DNA of 64,000 nt from Mangifera indica (GCF_011075055.1 NC_058150.1:1798001-1862000); one strand, 5' to 3'; counted from the first letter of the stretch, positions 44,898 to 58,958 are shown. Notes: generated from the sequence alone by a model not told the origin. Translations and numbers: made by a program.

Positions 44898-47800
44898 GTT
44901 TGCATAGTATTATAATTATAATAATTTTTTTGTAATTTAATTCATTCATTTTTTTGGGGGTTTTACTGTTGTGTTGTCGTGTTTGAGAGGTAGATTAGTT
45001 GGAATGTACATGTAGTGGGTTTGTTTTGATTTTGTTCGGATATACATATAGAATTCCTAACAAATGTTTTTTTCTTTTTCTTTTTTACTTTGTTGAATCA
45101 TTATTATAGATGGTTCCTTATTTTTGATTGTTGAGCAGCTGTTTTTACTTTGTTCAGGATTCTTCTATGTATGGCACTCAGTAACACGGTTTGCCTGAAA
45201 TATGGACTCTTATATTTTTGCTCAAGTTTTAGTGATGAAGAAAGCCCTAGTAACATGGACTTTGGCACGTGCAAAATTCTATTTTCGAGTTTAGCTTAAG
45301 TTTAACATTGGCTAGTTTGGTAAGTTCACAGACTCACAACTTGATTCAAGTAAAAAATTAATAAACTTATAAAAGTTTTAATTTTGCACTTACATGTTTA
45401 AAATTTTATTTTTAGTTTTGAACATAAAAGGTGATTGTCAAATATATTAATTACGAGGGTTTAAATAACTTATTTAAATTTAGGGGTTAAAATGTAATTT
45501 TTTGAGTTTCAAATTGAGTTCAAACTTATATTATATGATTAAGTATTATTTAATTTTTAATTCAAAATCATTTAATCATATAAATAATTCATCTACTTAA
45601 TACTCATAATTAAGGAACTTAGTTTTAGTTTTAAATGTTTAAGTCTTCGTCTAAATTTAAGTACGAGATTAGCTTAGTCTTGAGATTAGATTTACTCGAT
45701 GTAATTGGTTTCATCTTGAATAAACGGTTTAATTCGAATTGAGTTTTTCATTAAAAAAAAAATAAAAGGACGGTCAGGGTATTTTAACCCATGGGCCTGA
45801 ATATTGCTTACCATAAAAATTTAAGATCCGACCCAGCAGAAACTTGTACACAGACCCAATTACCTCTTCCTTAATATGCTCAGGCCTTACATTATTTATA
45901 CAAGTCAAAGACTTGTAGCCTCAAAACTTTTTATTTCTCTGATAAATCAAACTGCCAAAAATTCTCAAAATTTAAGGCAATACGCAGATGTGACATTAAA
46001 TGTTAAAAAATAATAATCTAACAATGTGGTCAGCATTTGAATTATATGTACAAGACATTCAATAACTTGTTTTAATCCACAACAAATTAAGTTTAAATCA
46101 AATTTCTGTCATTGTCCATTGACTTTGCCTATTCTTGATAATGATCTATAAATCAACTGAAGATGTAATTTTATAAATTAAGATCTAGTGAAAAACTTCA
46201 AATTATATATTACCATTGGATAATATGATTGTTTCTGTTAAATATCATCCTTTAATTAGAGATAAATTCGAATAAATTTGAGTTTAAACAAAACTAATTT
46301 GAATTCAGTATGAATTTAAAATAACAAGTTTGAGCTTGAGTTTAAGTTTAAATCAATTTAAATGATGAATAATGACATAAGAAAAAGATGAGATATGTTC
46401 GAAGAAGAAAAAAATTGTCTAAAAATAAAAGCTTTAGTAAGAAATTGTTAAAAACCCTCAAACCTGAATAAAGTTGTCAAATCAGAATTTTAATTCGAGT
46501 TTGATTTATTCAAATTAAATATAGATTCGAATCCAAACTGATTTAACTTAAATCTGTTAGAGACTTCAATCTTTGGTAAAGATATTTAATTAATATAAAA
46601 TTTTGGCTTTATTCTCTCCCAACACTCCAAAACTCATCAAGTGAAAAAGCTATCTCATTCATGTTAATTAGATAATTTAATGACACTAATTAAGATTAAC
46701 ATTGAGCTCACCTACCATATAATTTGGTTATTTAATTATTGAACAAATGGCAACATAAATAAGTAGGAAAAAAAAAAAAAAGAATAAAGTAAAGACATTG
46801 ATGTTATCAATAAAATATTAACTTTACAGGATGTTTCCAAGTCCAAATACTTGAAATCGAATTTGGGTTTGTTGTATATTTTTGTTACTTTTAATTAATA
46901 ATAATAATAATCTCTTAATCTTAATATTAGTATTAATTAATTAACACAAATTATCATCATCATCAATGCCATGGCCGACCTCGTTAATAACATAAAGTTG
47001 AATCACTGGGGAGGTGGGGCCGATTGTAGTTCCAATTTTCGCTTAATGACAGTCATAATTTGCCAAAGGAAATGGCCTCTTCGATCATTCAAAGGCATAT
47101 TCACATTGGGGAAAACTAAACATCATTGGGATTTCCATAAGCCTCTATTGACTTTCGAGATTTTTTAATAGCTTTCTATTTATGTTCCGGTTTGACTAAT
47201 CAATTAAATATTTAAAAAATATATTATTGTATAATTAAATAATAAAAAATATATATATGTAATTTAGATAAAAGGGTATTATTTACTTAAAAAAACTAGA
47301 AAAAAATTCATTTAAAACATGGGATTTCTTGTAATCCAACTTACCATAATATTTTGGGATAAAAATATGAATTCAATTAAAGTCAAGTCAAATAACAAAA
47401 TTGACGGTTAGTAAAAGAAGAAATTTGTTACAAATGTTATCCAATTGTCACAAGGTGGAAAAGCCAATAAAATTGATAATTTCAGTGGGCCTTTTTGCCT
47501 TTCAATTCTGGCCGTCTTTTTTGTAAATGTCATTATCTTTTTCTTTTTTCCCTTGTTTGCGCCTAAGACTCCTCATTATTTGATAAAAACAATTTTAAGA
47601 AAGGTGATTAATAATTCATTAACGTGGCTTAATTTGATATTCTATTTCTCTTTCCAAGTAAATTGTTTCCCTTAAACGCAACCCCTAAACAACAAAATGC
47701 CAGCTAATAAGAGCAAGGACCACATACAAATTACAAGCATTCTCATTATAAGGCAAAGACGTGTGATAATTTCCACTTTAATTTTTATAGGATTGTGTTC

Positions 47801-48891
47801 CTATTAAACAAGTAATTGGAATGATTATTGAGTAAGAAGAAGAGATTCTCCACGTTTATATAAGAGCACCGCCGCCAGCACCTCCACATTATAAGCCAAC
47901 TGACAATGACATCCTCTTATTGACCATATAATTGAACAGATATACACTTAATTTTGAATATTAAATTAAAAAACCTAAATAATAAGTCTAATATGATAAA
48001 TAAAATAAAATTTAATAAATAATATTTTATTATTTAAATACCCAATTGGATAATCTAAAACAAAAAGACCAACCAGAAATTTAAGCACATGAAATGGGCA
48101 TATGATCGAATTGAATAAACCCATATTCCAATTAACCCAATTGTGGACGTTTTGACTGGTTTTGGTTTGCTGGGTTGTCGATATCAAAAGACAAAACCCG
48201 GTTGCACCTTTTAGACGTCTTTTTGAACTTCTGCTGTCAGAAATGGACCACTAAAACAATTCTAGAAAGGGAAGACCGTAACTTTAAGATTATTAAACCA
48301 CAACCTTAGAAGTCAAGGAGAATCAAGCAAAATTTGACCGACGTTTACGAAACAAATATAATAGAAGAAAAAGCAAGCATCTTCCTGCGAAATTATTGCC
48401 AAACTAAACGGAGACGCAATGAATTTGCATTGTGTGAATTAACAGATAAATTTTAAGTGTATATATGCTAGGGAACTCACATCATGACCGTGGTCGATCT
48501 AAAAAGAAACAAAAAATAGAAAACGGAAGGCCGAGGGAGGGCGGACTCCTTCCATGAATCTCTGGTTCCAAAGTAAAACCAACTCTATATTTGCTTCCCT
48601 CAGTATACAACCAAGTTTTTATCTCATACCACCCTATAATGGCAGGCTACCTTCTATACAGGAATTGAATTATTGGCAATATATTAAAGATCTTCCACCT
48701 CCAGTTCCCTCTCAAGATTTCTATCAGGTTTTCTTAAGTTTACCACCCACAATAATCTTTGCAAATGGTCTTAAGAATAAAATCAATCCTCATCACAGCA
48801 CTTTGGTATAGGGAACTACGTTTTCATCTGTCATAAGTAGCTACCAACCTGGGAGAACACTGGTAAATGCCACTCTCTCACAATGCGATAA
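44898..48891. other. Intergenic, no supported gene
   Basis: About 4 kb: the BIM1 3' region, then AT-rich sequence with attcgaat-type dispersed repeat words at 46260-46560, then the 3' region of the convergent RRT gene from about 48540. A 65-codon plus-strand ORF at 46971-47168 has no motif. A promoter-like TATATAA (47857-47863) is followed by GC-rich accgccgccagcacc, but no ORF follows. Confidence 0.4.
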
Positions 48892-51617
48892 TCACGTACT
48901 ACTTAATGGATCAAATGATACGGGTTGTAAACATTCTTCAGGATTGGAGTAGAAGTAATCCTCCTCTTTCGGTCTTTCTGGGATCACCACCCTATTACTT
49001 GGTCCTCCCATGCGATCTGCATGAGCTTCCTTTACAGAAGCCGAAAACTCATCCCAACTTAGTGATCCATTAGTATACTGGTCAATTAGATCAACCAAAA
49101 GCCTCCTGTCCAACAAGATTGTCTTCTTGTAGCCAAGGAATCTGAAGAACCATTGAATAAAGCTGTGTCATTTTCTAAGTAAAAAATGGAGAATGCAACC
49201 AAAACATATTTACAATAGTTAATAGTAGCTCAAACAAATATCACATATAGTAATTATCATAATACTTGCTCAATTAAATAATAATTAGTCTAAACTCAAC
49301 CTAAAACAATTTAATGAATCCTAAATTAATTTTCCCTCCAAAAAGAGGTTTCAAATTTAATATCGTTCAAGTGGCCACAGGAACAAACTTGGTCCGGTTT
49401 AAGTGTGCGTGCACACATTATTTTCCTCTGACAGAGAGAAATTGGTTTGGAAATTTGAATCCAAAATCACAAACCAAATCCTTACAAAACAAAAACTAGT
49501 TAAGCTATTACAACTAAAATCAGTTAACATTCAAAATCAACAATAACTATATCTGTAATCAGAAAATTACCTGCGATGGCCTTCAACAACTTTAGCCATG
49601 TTGCCATCATATGTAGGAACAAAGATGTCACTCTCCAACGACACAAGATAATCTAATGCAGCCATCTGGGATGAGTGGTTCTGGAAAAACCTAAGGTCTG
49701 CTGGTTCCAATAGAGTTTCTTTTCTGACCTGTTCCAGAAAAACAAAAGTAGCTTATTAATACTAGTGAAAGCAATAGCCAAACACCCAAATTAAAGAATA
49801 TGGCCTCAGTTTTCATCTACTAACCAATCTTGGATAAGTTGCAGCAAGACTTGCCATTCTCCTTTGCCCACCATATATTTCGCCAGCAGCAATATAAATC
49901 TGCATACTAGGATCAATGTCCAGGGCTCTCAAAGTAAGAGCAGTTTCCTCAGGTGTCAAAGGGCAGAATCCATCTTTCCTTTTCAAGTCAGAATTTATAA
50001 TCTTCTCTTTCCACCAAGGATATGCATATCTGCCAAAACAGTAATGTTTTTGCCAGTAATGAGGGTAAATTTTAAATACCATACTTCTCTAGAACCCACT
50101 GAAACTTATGCATAGATGCTTCACTTACCTCATCCTTGTCAACTCATCCACCTCCTCCTTGTTGCAACCTTGAGTGCAGCCAGAAAAAGCCAACATGTCC
50201 ATTTCATATCTAAGGTGAAGTACCAGGAAAGGACCACTCTGTCTTAGGAGTCTGATAACTCTTTTACCCAACTCCTCTATCTGAGTAGTAAATCTTAAAG
50301 CACTAAAGTTTACACGGCAGCGAAGTTTCTGAATCTCCAAAGGTTGACCATTGTTGGCAAGTCGAGCATCAGTTCTGTTCAGATGTACAACTTTGTACTT
50401 CTGTATCAGAGGGAGAATCTGTTCACAAAGAATTCAAATAATACTATTGCTGTGAGAAGAATCTAAAAGGAAAAAAAACACTGCATAAAAACAGAGACAT
50501 ATAACTAAATATTTCGCTAACTTAACATCTCAAAAGCATCCCTAGATACCTCTAGTTTTGGGGTACCAAGATTACTGGTTCAAATATGGTTATATAATTC
50601 TAAGGATCCACATGTACTAAAATTCAATGTAGCAAGCAAGATACAAACCCACCTGATTATGATAGTAAGATATATCAGACCAACTAACTGGAGGCATGGA
50701 ATAAACTCTTCCAAGTTCCACTCTCCTCTTGAGTCTAGGAGGCAACTCCTTCAATATCCGGACTTCATCTCTCAATGATGTAATAAAATGATCCACATCA
50801 AATATATCTTGGAATTCACTGCATACAGGTAATTAAACATGTGTGAGAACTACCATCCTAATTCAAAAACAAGGGATAAAAAGTGCCTCCATCACTGCAG
50901 CAAGAAACAGAAGGAGAATATGACACACCTAGGATCAGCCCAGAAGGAGGTTTTATCGAGTTCAGGGACTATAAGAGTGACATTCAAATGCCTCGCAATT
51001 GCCACCATGTCACAAATCTGTTACCAGACATCCATATGCAGAGAAGAAAAAAATCATTCAACAGATACATAACAAACAACAAATTAAGAAAACAAAGCAT
51101 AAATAATGAATTATCAGCAACAACCAAGCCTTCAGCCAACCACTCACCGCCGCTCTCATTTGATTGAGACCTCCATTGCACGAAACCATTAGGTAACCAT
51201 TGTTCTTGTAGACCCCTAATCAAAACATACCAAGAATCAACATAAAATCCTAAAGATATCGTCAATAAATATAAATTTCCTGAAGATATCATATCACAGA
51301 AACAAGTAACAACTTTACTCACTCTTAGGAGGGAGAACACGAGCAGGAACCGACGGCACCTTATCCTGAACGACAGCAGAGGCCGCGTCAGACTCGCGGT
51401 TAAAACAAGGAGGCCAAACGGTCAACACTCTGGGACCCCAAGTCTCACCAATTGCCGTTAACTGAACTATGCAAGTCCAAAGCAAAACCGAGGTCGTAGC
51501 CCTGATCATCCAAAGCTTCATTCTGGAACCACCGTTCTTCAGTTGCTGATGCTTTTCTCCCTTAAATATCCCTCCTCCCATCTCTGTCTTTCTCTCACTC
51601 TTCTCTACCTTGCACAT
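48892..51617 (-). CDS. RRT1: Rhamnogalacturonan-I rhamnosyltransferase (GT106, O-FucT fold)
   Basis: Eight exons: 51323-51617, 51148-51215, 50929-51017, 50653-50818, 50129-50418, 49825-50029, 49571-49728 and 48892-49141. They total 1521 bases, or 506 residues, with all phases consistent. It starts MCKVEK and has one membrane anchor (about residues 38-54, [15 protein letters not shown]), giving a type II Golgi topology. The PF10250-type domain includes [20 protein letters not shown], the nucleotide-sugar loop [30 protein letters not shown] and [20 protein letters not shown]. The ending [15 protein letters not shown] is typical. RRT enzymes transfer rhamnose from UDP-rhamnose to the RG-I pectin backbone in the Golgi, and this protein follows RRT1 closely along its length. 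The symbol denotes the family member it most resembles, from memory. Confidence 0.9.
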
Positions 51618-52796
51618 TTACACATCCAAAACACCGGCGATGAAGTTTCTATTTTAAATTTGTTCCATCAATGTAGCATCCGCTATGGTAAATACACCCT
51701 AAAAACAGCTTGCACTTCTTGGCTGTTTGTTTTATTTTATCAAAATCTCCCAGATCCAAACTTTCCAAAATTAGAATCTCCAATATGATCCCTTAATTTT
51801 ACAACAAATATCTTCCCAAATTTGAAAGCTTTACTCTCTAAATCACAGATTCCTTCACTCACTTCGTGCCAAAATCCCTAATTTCGACTCACATTACACA
51901 ATAAAAACATCTAATTTTCTTTTTTGCAATCTTCAACCACCGACCAAACCCTAAGCTAATTCAATCAACAAATTGAATCAACCAATTTTTCCTTGTACAC
52001 AAAACAATAAAAAAATTAAATTCAACAACGATCAAACCAAATGGACGGCGGCTGCCACCGCCGGCGAGTATGAGAAAGCGATCACACTGGGAGAGAAAGA
52101 TGGACGAGAAAAGCTAGAGAGATGGAGAATGTAGGAACGCGTTATTAAATGAATTAAACGCCTTTTTCTGAGCCGTACACCGCCTGGTCACATTTCTCAC
52201 ACACACCGTCACATCACGCGCCTTTTGTTTGATTTAACCATGGTTAGAGTGGAGCTGACTAGGGTTAGTATTGACTGTGGTTAAGTGCAGTAAGCCAATA
52301 AATATGGCGTAGCTAAGTTGGGAAAATACGACCGGGTCCATTAGAATTTATGTAAGGATGGCGTGGCAGCGTGCTGTTGGTTCAATCCGACACGTGGCTG
52401 CTAGAGTGAGGGACCCATAGAGAGCATTAATGGATGTTCCGAGCATTTAATAAAATTGTCGATACGCCGACAATATCTCGCGATAATTTGAAAACGTGGA
52501 AAAAACAACAACGATGACTTCAGTAATTTCACATATTCAGTTTGAACTTATCCAAAGAAAAGAAATTATCTTCAAGTCAAATACTTCAATTCTGTGACAT
52601 AATACGTAGCATGAGCATATAATTAAAAATTTTAAATGTATTCTTCTAGAATTTATCTTATTTTTTATTCCTATTTTAGCTTTTTTTTATTGAAATAATT
52701 AATTATATCATTACACAATAGGAATAACAGACGCGAGTATATATGATTATTTATAAAACACGTGTGTTCACGCATCTTAATATAATATTTTTTATT
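51618..52796. other. Leader and promoter of RRT, then intergenic
   Basis: The first few hundred bases are the RRT leader and promoter. A CACGTG lies near 52391 in gacacgtggct. No ORF, repeat or other signal is supported beyond that. Confidence 0.4.
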
Positions 52797-53685
52797 GGGG
52801 CAGATGACTATTTTTCAGCGATGGGTTGGTGCAAATTTAATTTTTTATTTATTGAATACTAAAATTTTAAATATTTATTTATTAGTTAAATTTTATTATT
52901 ATTATTAATATAGATAAAATTATTATTTAAAAATTTTATTTAAATTCATATTTTATGAGTATTTTTAAGATTTCAAATTTTTATTTTTACGTTCTAAACT
53001 CATATTTTTTGTGTTTAAAAACTAACTTTTTTTAACCCCAAGTTTAGGATTGTAAAACTCTATCATTTTGCTATATATAGCCGACCTCAGATTTTTAGAA
53101 AATTTCAGTTGCATGCAGTCTTCCTCTCTTGTCTCTTTGGTTACAATTTTCTATTACTTGTCGTTGGTCTCTGTCTCCCACCATGTCAGTCACTTTCCCC
53201 TCCCTCTTCGGCGGTTCTCATCATTAGATGAAAATTAGTTATCTTTATCTTCAACGAAAACAATTGAAGAGAAAAAACCAGTCAACCAAGAACGCAAGAA
53301 GGAAAGTGCTAACAATCAATGATGGCGGTTGGTCGTCAAAGATAAAAATATGAAAACAAAATTTGAATAAATGTTAAATTGATATTTTTTAAAACACTAG
53401 GGGTGATTATTCATAACAAAAAAATAAGAGTTTTGCAACCCAAATTTTTTTGGAGGGAGGAAATTAGTTTTTAAATTTAAAAAATATGAGATTAGGGTAT
53501 ATAAATAAAAATTTTAAAACTTAAAGATAATTCAAAATATAAATTTAAATAAATTTTTTAAATAACAATTTTATTCTTAATAATTATAATAAAATTTTTA
53601 AATAAATAATTTTTAAATTTTTAAAAAATAACTAATACACCTTTGAGTTTACACAAAACCGTGGGTTAGGATAAGTCTTTTGACC
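52797..53685. mobile_element. Non-autonomous long-TIR element related to the one at 19763-21139
   Basis: The left end ggggcagatgactatttttc with a ttggtgcaaat core, and the reverse complement of the right end (ggtcaaaagacttatcctaa, then a gtgtaaac core), have the same layout as the earlier element. AT-rich inverted arms (ttattagttaaattttatta and its partner) continue inward. The interior has no transposase ORF. A convincing target duplication was not seen, so the borders are approximate. Confidence 0.5.
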
Positions 53686-54454
53686 TTCTATGTTAACGTC
53701 ATATCTCCGAAAAATTTGAATTATTGCTTTGGCTTTATGTATTTTAATACGGATGCGTCATACTAATATTGTGAATTAACAAAATGTAATTCAATTATTG
53801 TGATTACTTAATGTTTTAAAATTAAATAATTGTAGGATAATATTAATTACATGAAAACATTATAAATATAAAAATAAGTATTATCAAATTGGAATGTTTA
53901 GATCAAGATCATCCTTCTAGAAATTTTATCTTTTAGGTGTAAAAATATGAGGATAATAATTTGATTGCCACAAAATTGTAAAAGATTAATAATATAATCT
54001 TAATTTTATTATAATATTATCTTTAATTTAAACAATAAAATTATAAATTTAGATAAATAATTTAATTAATTAATTATAATTTTTAAGAATTTAAAAATAT
54101 TAATATAATATTAATACAGAGAATATTTTAAAATATATAAAACAAATTTTTTATTTTAATATAATATTAATTTATATCAAATAATTTTTTAAAGACTTTA
54201 AGTGAAATAATATTGCATAATATTTTATTATTATCAATTAAATATAATAATGATTTATATATTAATTTTGATATAATAACAATTTATATTTAATAATAAT
54301 CTAATTAATATATATTTATAATAATATTTTATTTCTCATAATTATCTGAAACAAATATTTTTTCAAAAGAAATCTAATTTAATATTAAAATATATATCAT
54401 CCGATACAATTTCATATATATAATTTAAATAATTAGCTTTGAAAACTGTATTTT
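53686..54454. other. Very AT-rich intergenic stretch
   Basis: Long runs of taatatt/aataata words without ORFs or definable element ends. Confidence 0.45.
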
Positions 54455-54850
54455 GAAAGGGATGGTATCTTGGCGAAAACACTGTGACAACTGGTTGAGA
54501 TTAGGCTCCCTCAGAGTGTCGGTTCTACAGTCATAACGGCATCAATTGTGTAGGTGTCATATCAGTCGAGCAATACTATGGTTACCACATGGCAGAATCT
54601 AAGTGGCTGGAGCCCTCCACAATGTTACTTCGCACCAAAAAGGCAGGTCCCACTAAAAGTGATGAAGATGCACGCGCTGTTGGACGCACTGCCGCGCGAT
54701 GTGGTAATGATGGAAAGTGCTGTCCCACGCGCTTAAGAAGGCTACATGGTGATGTGGTAGGATCCAGATTACAGGTGCGAATCTGTTGTGGAGCTTAGTA
54801 ATTGTAAGCAAACTTAGTCGATTTAAAGCACCTGATGCGTGAATAGCGGA
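54455..54850. other. Isolated GC-richer island of unknown origin
   Basis: About 400 bases of near-balanced composition surrounded on both sides by extremely AT-rich DNA. Overlapping plus-strand ORFs of 60-69 codons exist (54554-54736 and 54589-54798) but show no recognised motif. It is not a tRNA, rRNA or spliceosomal RNA that I recognise. An old insertion (organellar or other), a non-coding RNA gene or a gene remnant are all possible. Confidence 0.4.
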
Positions 54851-55007
54851 ACAGGATGAGCCATTATTTATTACACGTAATTAATAAAAAAATAATATAA
54901 TTATTTGGGAGCATATCAAAAGACACAAGGATATAATCAAAACTCAAATATAAACATCATCACATTTTTATATAAATTCACGTAAGGCATTTATATGAAT
55001 ATTAATT

Positions 55008-55285
55008 GGCCAAGGGACTTATTTACAGTAAAAGTATGTTATTTTTTTAAGTTTTCTTTTTATTTTTGAAATTTTCAAACATCCATTTATGAATGGTTAA
55101 AGTTAACAAAACTTTAACTCTTTAAAATTTTATCTTTTTTTACCCATATAAATTCTAAAAAATAACGATTTTACCCTTAAAACCGTTAACTTTAATCATC
55201 TAAGAATGATTGTTTGAGATTTTCAAAGATAAAAAGAGAAACTTAAGATAACAACATATTTTTGGTGGGTATAAGTCCTTTGGTC
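55008..55285. mobile_element. Mutator-type MITE, 278 bp, with perfect 9-bp target duplication
   Basis: Long terminal inverted repeats of about 80 bases. The left end begins ggccaagggacttattt and the right end reverse-complements to gaccaaaggacttata; both arms continue through ttaagttt and cttttta words to caaacatccatt/caaacaatcatt. Flanks ATATTAATT at 54999-55007 and 55286-55294 are identical, and the 9-bp size is characteristic of Mutator-like transposases. It has no coding capacity. Confidence 0.9.
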
Positions 55286-55975
55286 ATATTAATTTTAAAT
55301 TTTGTTTTACGTAATATTATGTGTACTCATTTTGAGTATATAAATATATACATATCATCACATGATTAAATATTATTTTATCCATAATTCAAAATAATTT
55401 AATCACACAATGACACATATAAGTTTGTAAATATTTATATATCTAAAATGAATATACATAATTTTATTGTTTTATTTATGTACTAATTTATTATTATTTA
55501 TGTGTGTGTTGATTGATTTTAGTTTAACAAGTATTTCCAAATCATGCCTCTAATAAACAATTTGAGTGGTAAAAAAAATACTCGATATATACAAAAATAA
55601 AAATTTAAGTTTCTTTTAGTGATATATTATGATTAAATTTAATATATCACCAAACTTTGATTTATCTAATCTAATAATTGAGGTGTTTTATCCAAATCTT
55701 ACCTTCAAATTTTTACCAAACTACTACTTATTTGCGTATGTATGTTATTGTTTTTTTTTTTTTTAATTTAGGTAAGATGTTATCATCCTAGTACTAAAAA
55801 ATCACAAGCCTGCATGCAGTTATTGGCTAAAGTATGAGCCAATCTAATCTTTCTCAACCCAATTGAGTGGGAAATATAATATAATTAATCAAGTAATTAG
55901 GGCTCTTTCTTATGTTTCACCTACCTAACAACAAGCTTATCTCCCAATTAATTTCCAAACCAAATCATTAATGCA

Positions 55976-56029
55976 ACATCTTGCTCCCCATATTATAATC
56001 TACACATCTTGCTCCCCATATTATAATCT
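55976..56029. repeat. Short tandem duplication, 28-bp period
   Basis: Two identical 26-base copies containing cttgctccccatattataat, at 55976-56001 and 56004-56029, are separated by two bases. Confidence 0.9.
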
Positions 56030-57270
56030 GAATCTCTAGGTATATAATAAAATTCCAACAAAATAATCTAATTGGATAAATCAATAGGGCAATGTAGTTT
56101 TCTCCATGTGGCAATTAAAAATGTCTTTGAATAAGAAATTGGTCCACACAAATTATCAAAAAGAATCTTGCTTAAGTGGCTCACTTCTTACCAAGAGGAA
56201 AAAAGCAACAGTTGGGCATCAATCACTATAAAGAACACCCAATTAGACATTAATTAAGACGTTTAATTTCATTGAAAGCCCTGTTAATATTAATTGTATT
56301 ATTATAACAATAATTTATCATATAAAATAATGTAATTGATTTTTTTTTTGGTTAATGCAGAGATTAGTCACATTTAAAATAAGTGTCAACTTCTTTTGAA
56401 GGGGTGTAAAACTGATTCGACATATTACTAATTTTTCATGCCCAAAGAATGGCAACATTAAGTACTTCTAACATGTACTACCAACTACCCATAAATGGAT
56501 ACTTAAATAGAAATATTCAACCCAAATTATACTTTTATTTTTTTTTATATAATATTTAAGTGGGTTTTCTTTTAAGACCTGGTTGAGGCAAGTTTCTTAT
56601 GTGTGGGCGAAAGAAACTTGCCTAATAAATAAATAAAAAACCACCCAATTACATGGGTTGTCTTATAAATTATAGAGCTTCAATTTTCTTATTTTGTCGA
56701 CACAAGTGAAATATAACCTAATTTACCTTAGATGGGTTTATTCTGAATTTTCGAGGCAAATAATAAGCTTGTTTTGGCACAATTGTTAGTGCATCACCTA
56801 ATTGCTTCACAAATCATTAAAGAAAAAGCAAAACGGACGTTAATGGTATGACTTTGTTTTAATTGACTTGATTCATTTTTGTTAATGGAAATTCAGGTCA
56901 AGAGCATGACATGTCAACCCACCATTACTAAATTTATTTTCAAAATTTTAACTCCATGGACTAAAACTAATTAATGTTTAAAGACCAGAAGCTCAATATA
57001 TTTGTATGTCCACTTAGGACTTTGGTATGTTCATTTCTTAATTGCATATGTGGCAACAATAGGGAGAGGTTAGAATTTTCTTCAAGGGCTTTCGTAGAGG
57101 ATAATTTCAACCAATCATTGCTTTCTTGAAAAATAGGCTTAAGTATTTTTCTAAATATTTGAACAATGACACTTGTATTTATAATGAATATTATTTTGGA
57201 TATATGTTTTTATATAATTAAATATTATTTATTATTAATTTAAAATTATCTAACTATATAATAATATATC

Positions 57271-57272
<2 letters not shown>

Positions 57273-57318
<46 letters not shown>
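57273..57318. repeat. (TA)n microsatellite, about 46 bases
   Basis: An uninterrupted TA run ending in a short cacac tail, within AT-rich intergenic DNA. Confidence 0.93.
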
Positions 57319-57323
<5 letters not shown>

Positions 57324-58958
57324 CTATGAGAATTGAGTGATTTTTCCAATATTGAAATTGTTTTTGGGTATAATCTACATTAGGGTTGACTTAAATGGAT
57401 GAAAACCAATTCATTTTAGAAGTGCTTGAATACTTTATTGACTAAACAATTTTAAAATGTGTTTTTACAAAAGATAGTTTAATTTAAAAAAAAAAAAAAA
57501 CCCTACACAAGTAAATTCAATTTCCAATACACTATAGGGTGTTTGGTATAGATGATAGAAATATTACCTTGGTTGTAAATAATAAAAGATTTTGATAATT
57601 TATTATTATTAATAATAATGTGACAAATAAAATAAAAAATAATCTTATTACTATATTAAAATATTATTAAAGTAATTTGATTTGATTTTAATTATGTTCT
57701 TACTTGTTAATTTTTTAGAATAAAAATAACTTTATTTTCAATTAATATAACAATTGAAAATATTTTCAATTTCTTAAAAAATATTTTAAAATAATTTTAC
57801 CTAAGTAAAATAATAATTTAATATTATTTTATTATCTCCCATCAAACACAGTTTTTACCAAATTTTATTAGTAATAATTTATACCCAACAATTTTTTGAT
57901 AAATTTATTTTTAAAGTAATTTTTCAATTTTAATAATAAAAAATTACCCAAACATCATGTACCCTGGGGTCTAGACATATAGATATAGATGGAAATACAT
58001 TAAAATCCTTAAAAGAGTCACTGTTAAATGCTTTATTAAGGGGATTGAAGACACAAAGTTCGTTGGAACATGAAAAATGAATAAATAAATAAATTAAAAA
58101 TACATAGAAGAAACCTAAGATATCCTAGAACATGGGTGAAATTGGTGTGAAGAAACTAAGAAGAACACAAGGGAATCTAATCACAAACATGACAAAGTCA
58201 TAGATGCAAAGAAAAATGTGTTTGTTTTAAAGATTGGGTTCCATGCAAGAGATTGGTAGTTGGTTTTGCTGTTAAAACATTAAAATCAGATGTAGCTTTA
58301 ATGAAAACAGCAGAAGGTTTCCTGATTAGATTGAGAAATTGAGCTCTTTGCAAGAGAGTAGAATGAATTTGTGAAATCTGAATTATGAGGTAGAGGTCCT
58401 GTGTTGGACATTAAAAAATGTAAACGAGGAATAAGCAAGCCAAGTCCCATGGTAGCCTCATTGAATAAAAGTATGAATATAAATAAATCTTACTATACAA
58501 ACTAATGTGATACCGTGTAATTGAGTGATGTGGTTGTTTTTTTTCTTTTTTCACTTTAGAATCACTCAATTATATATTACCATATAAAATTATATGAATA
58601 AGTTAGCAAAATTTGTTTTTATATATATACTATTACTTAGCCTCATCTACCGTTTTATTACCATGTGATTACCAAGGAGAGATCTACACCTAAGGAGAGA
58701 TTGGCACTAAGTAAACTGACTGAAATTTACATTAAGGATTACTACAACTGAGAAGAGTAAAAGAATAAATAACTTTCTTTACATAGAGAGATGGCTCAGG
58801 CTCCCCACCCCAGAAAGGAAAAAAGAGAAAGGAAAAAGGAAGATAGAAAACAAATATTAAGGATTTGAAAGAAAAAGGCAAGGGAAAAAGAGGACAAACA
58901 TTGATTCCATTCATCATCGTGGCAATTTTCCCATTCTTTAGAACCTGTGCAGCAATGA

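Larger units (their letters stand above)
55295..58958. other. Intergenic, no supported gene
   Basis: About 3.7 kb of AT-rich sequence with two simple repeats listed separately. The right end is the 3' region of the BSD gene. No ORF with family signature or splice structure was found. Confidence 0.4.

Noticed and set aside
46971..47168. 65-codon plus-strand ORF starting MADLVNNIKLNHWGGG
   Set aside because: A good-looking start but no family signature, no continuation by splicing and no promoter evidence.
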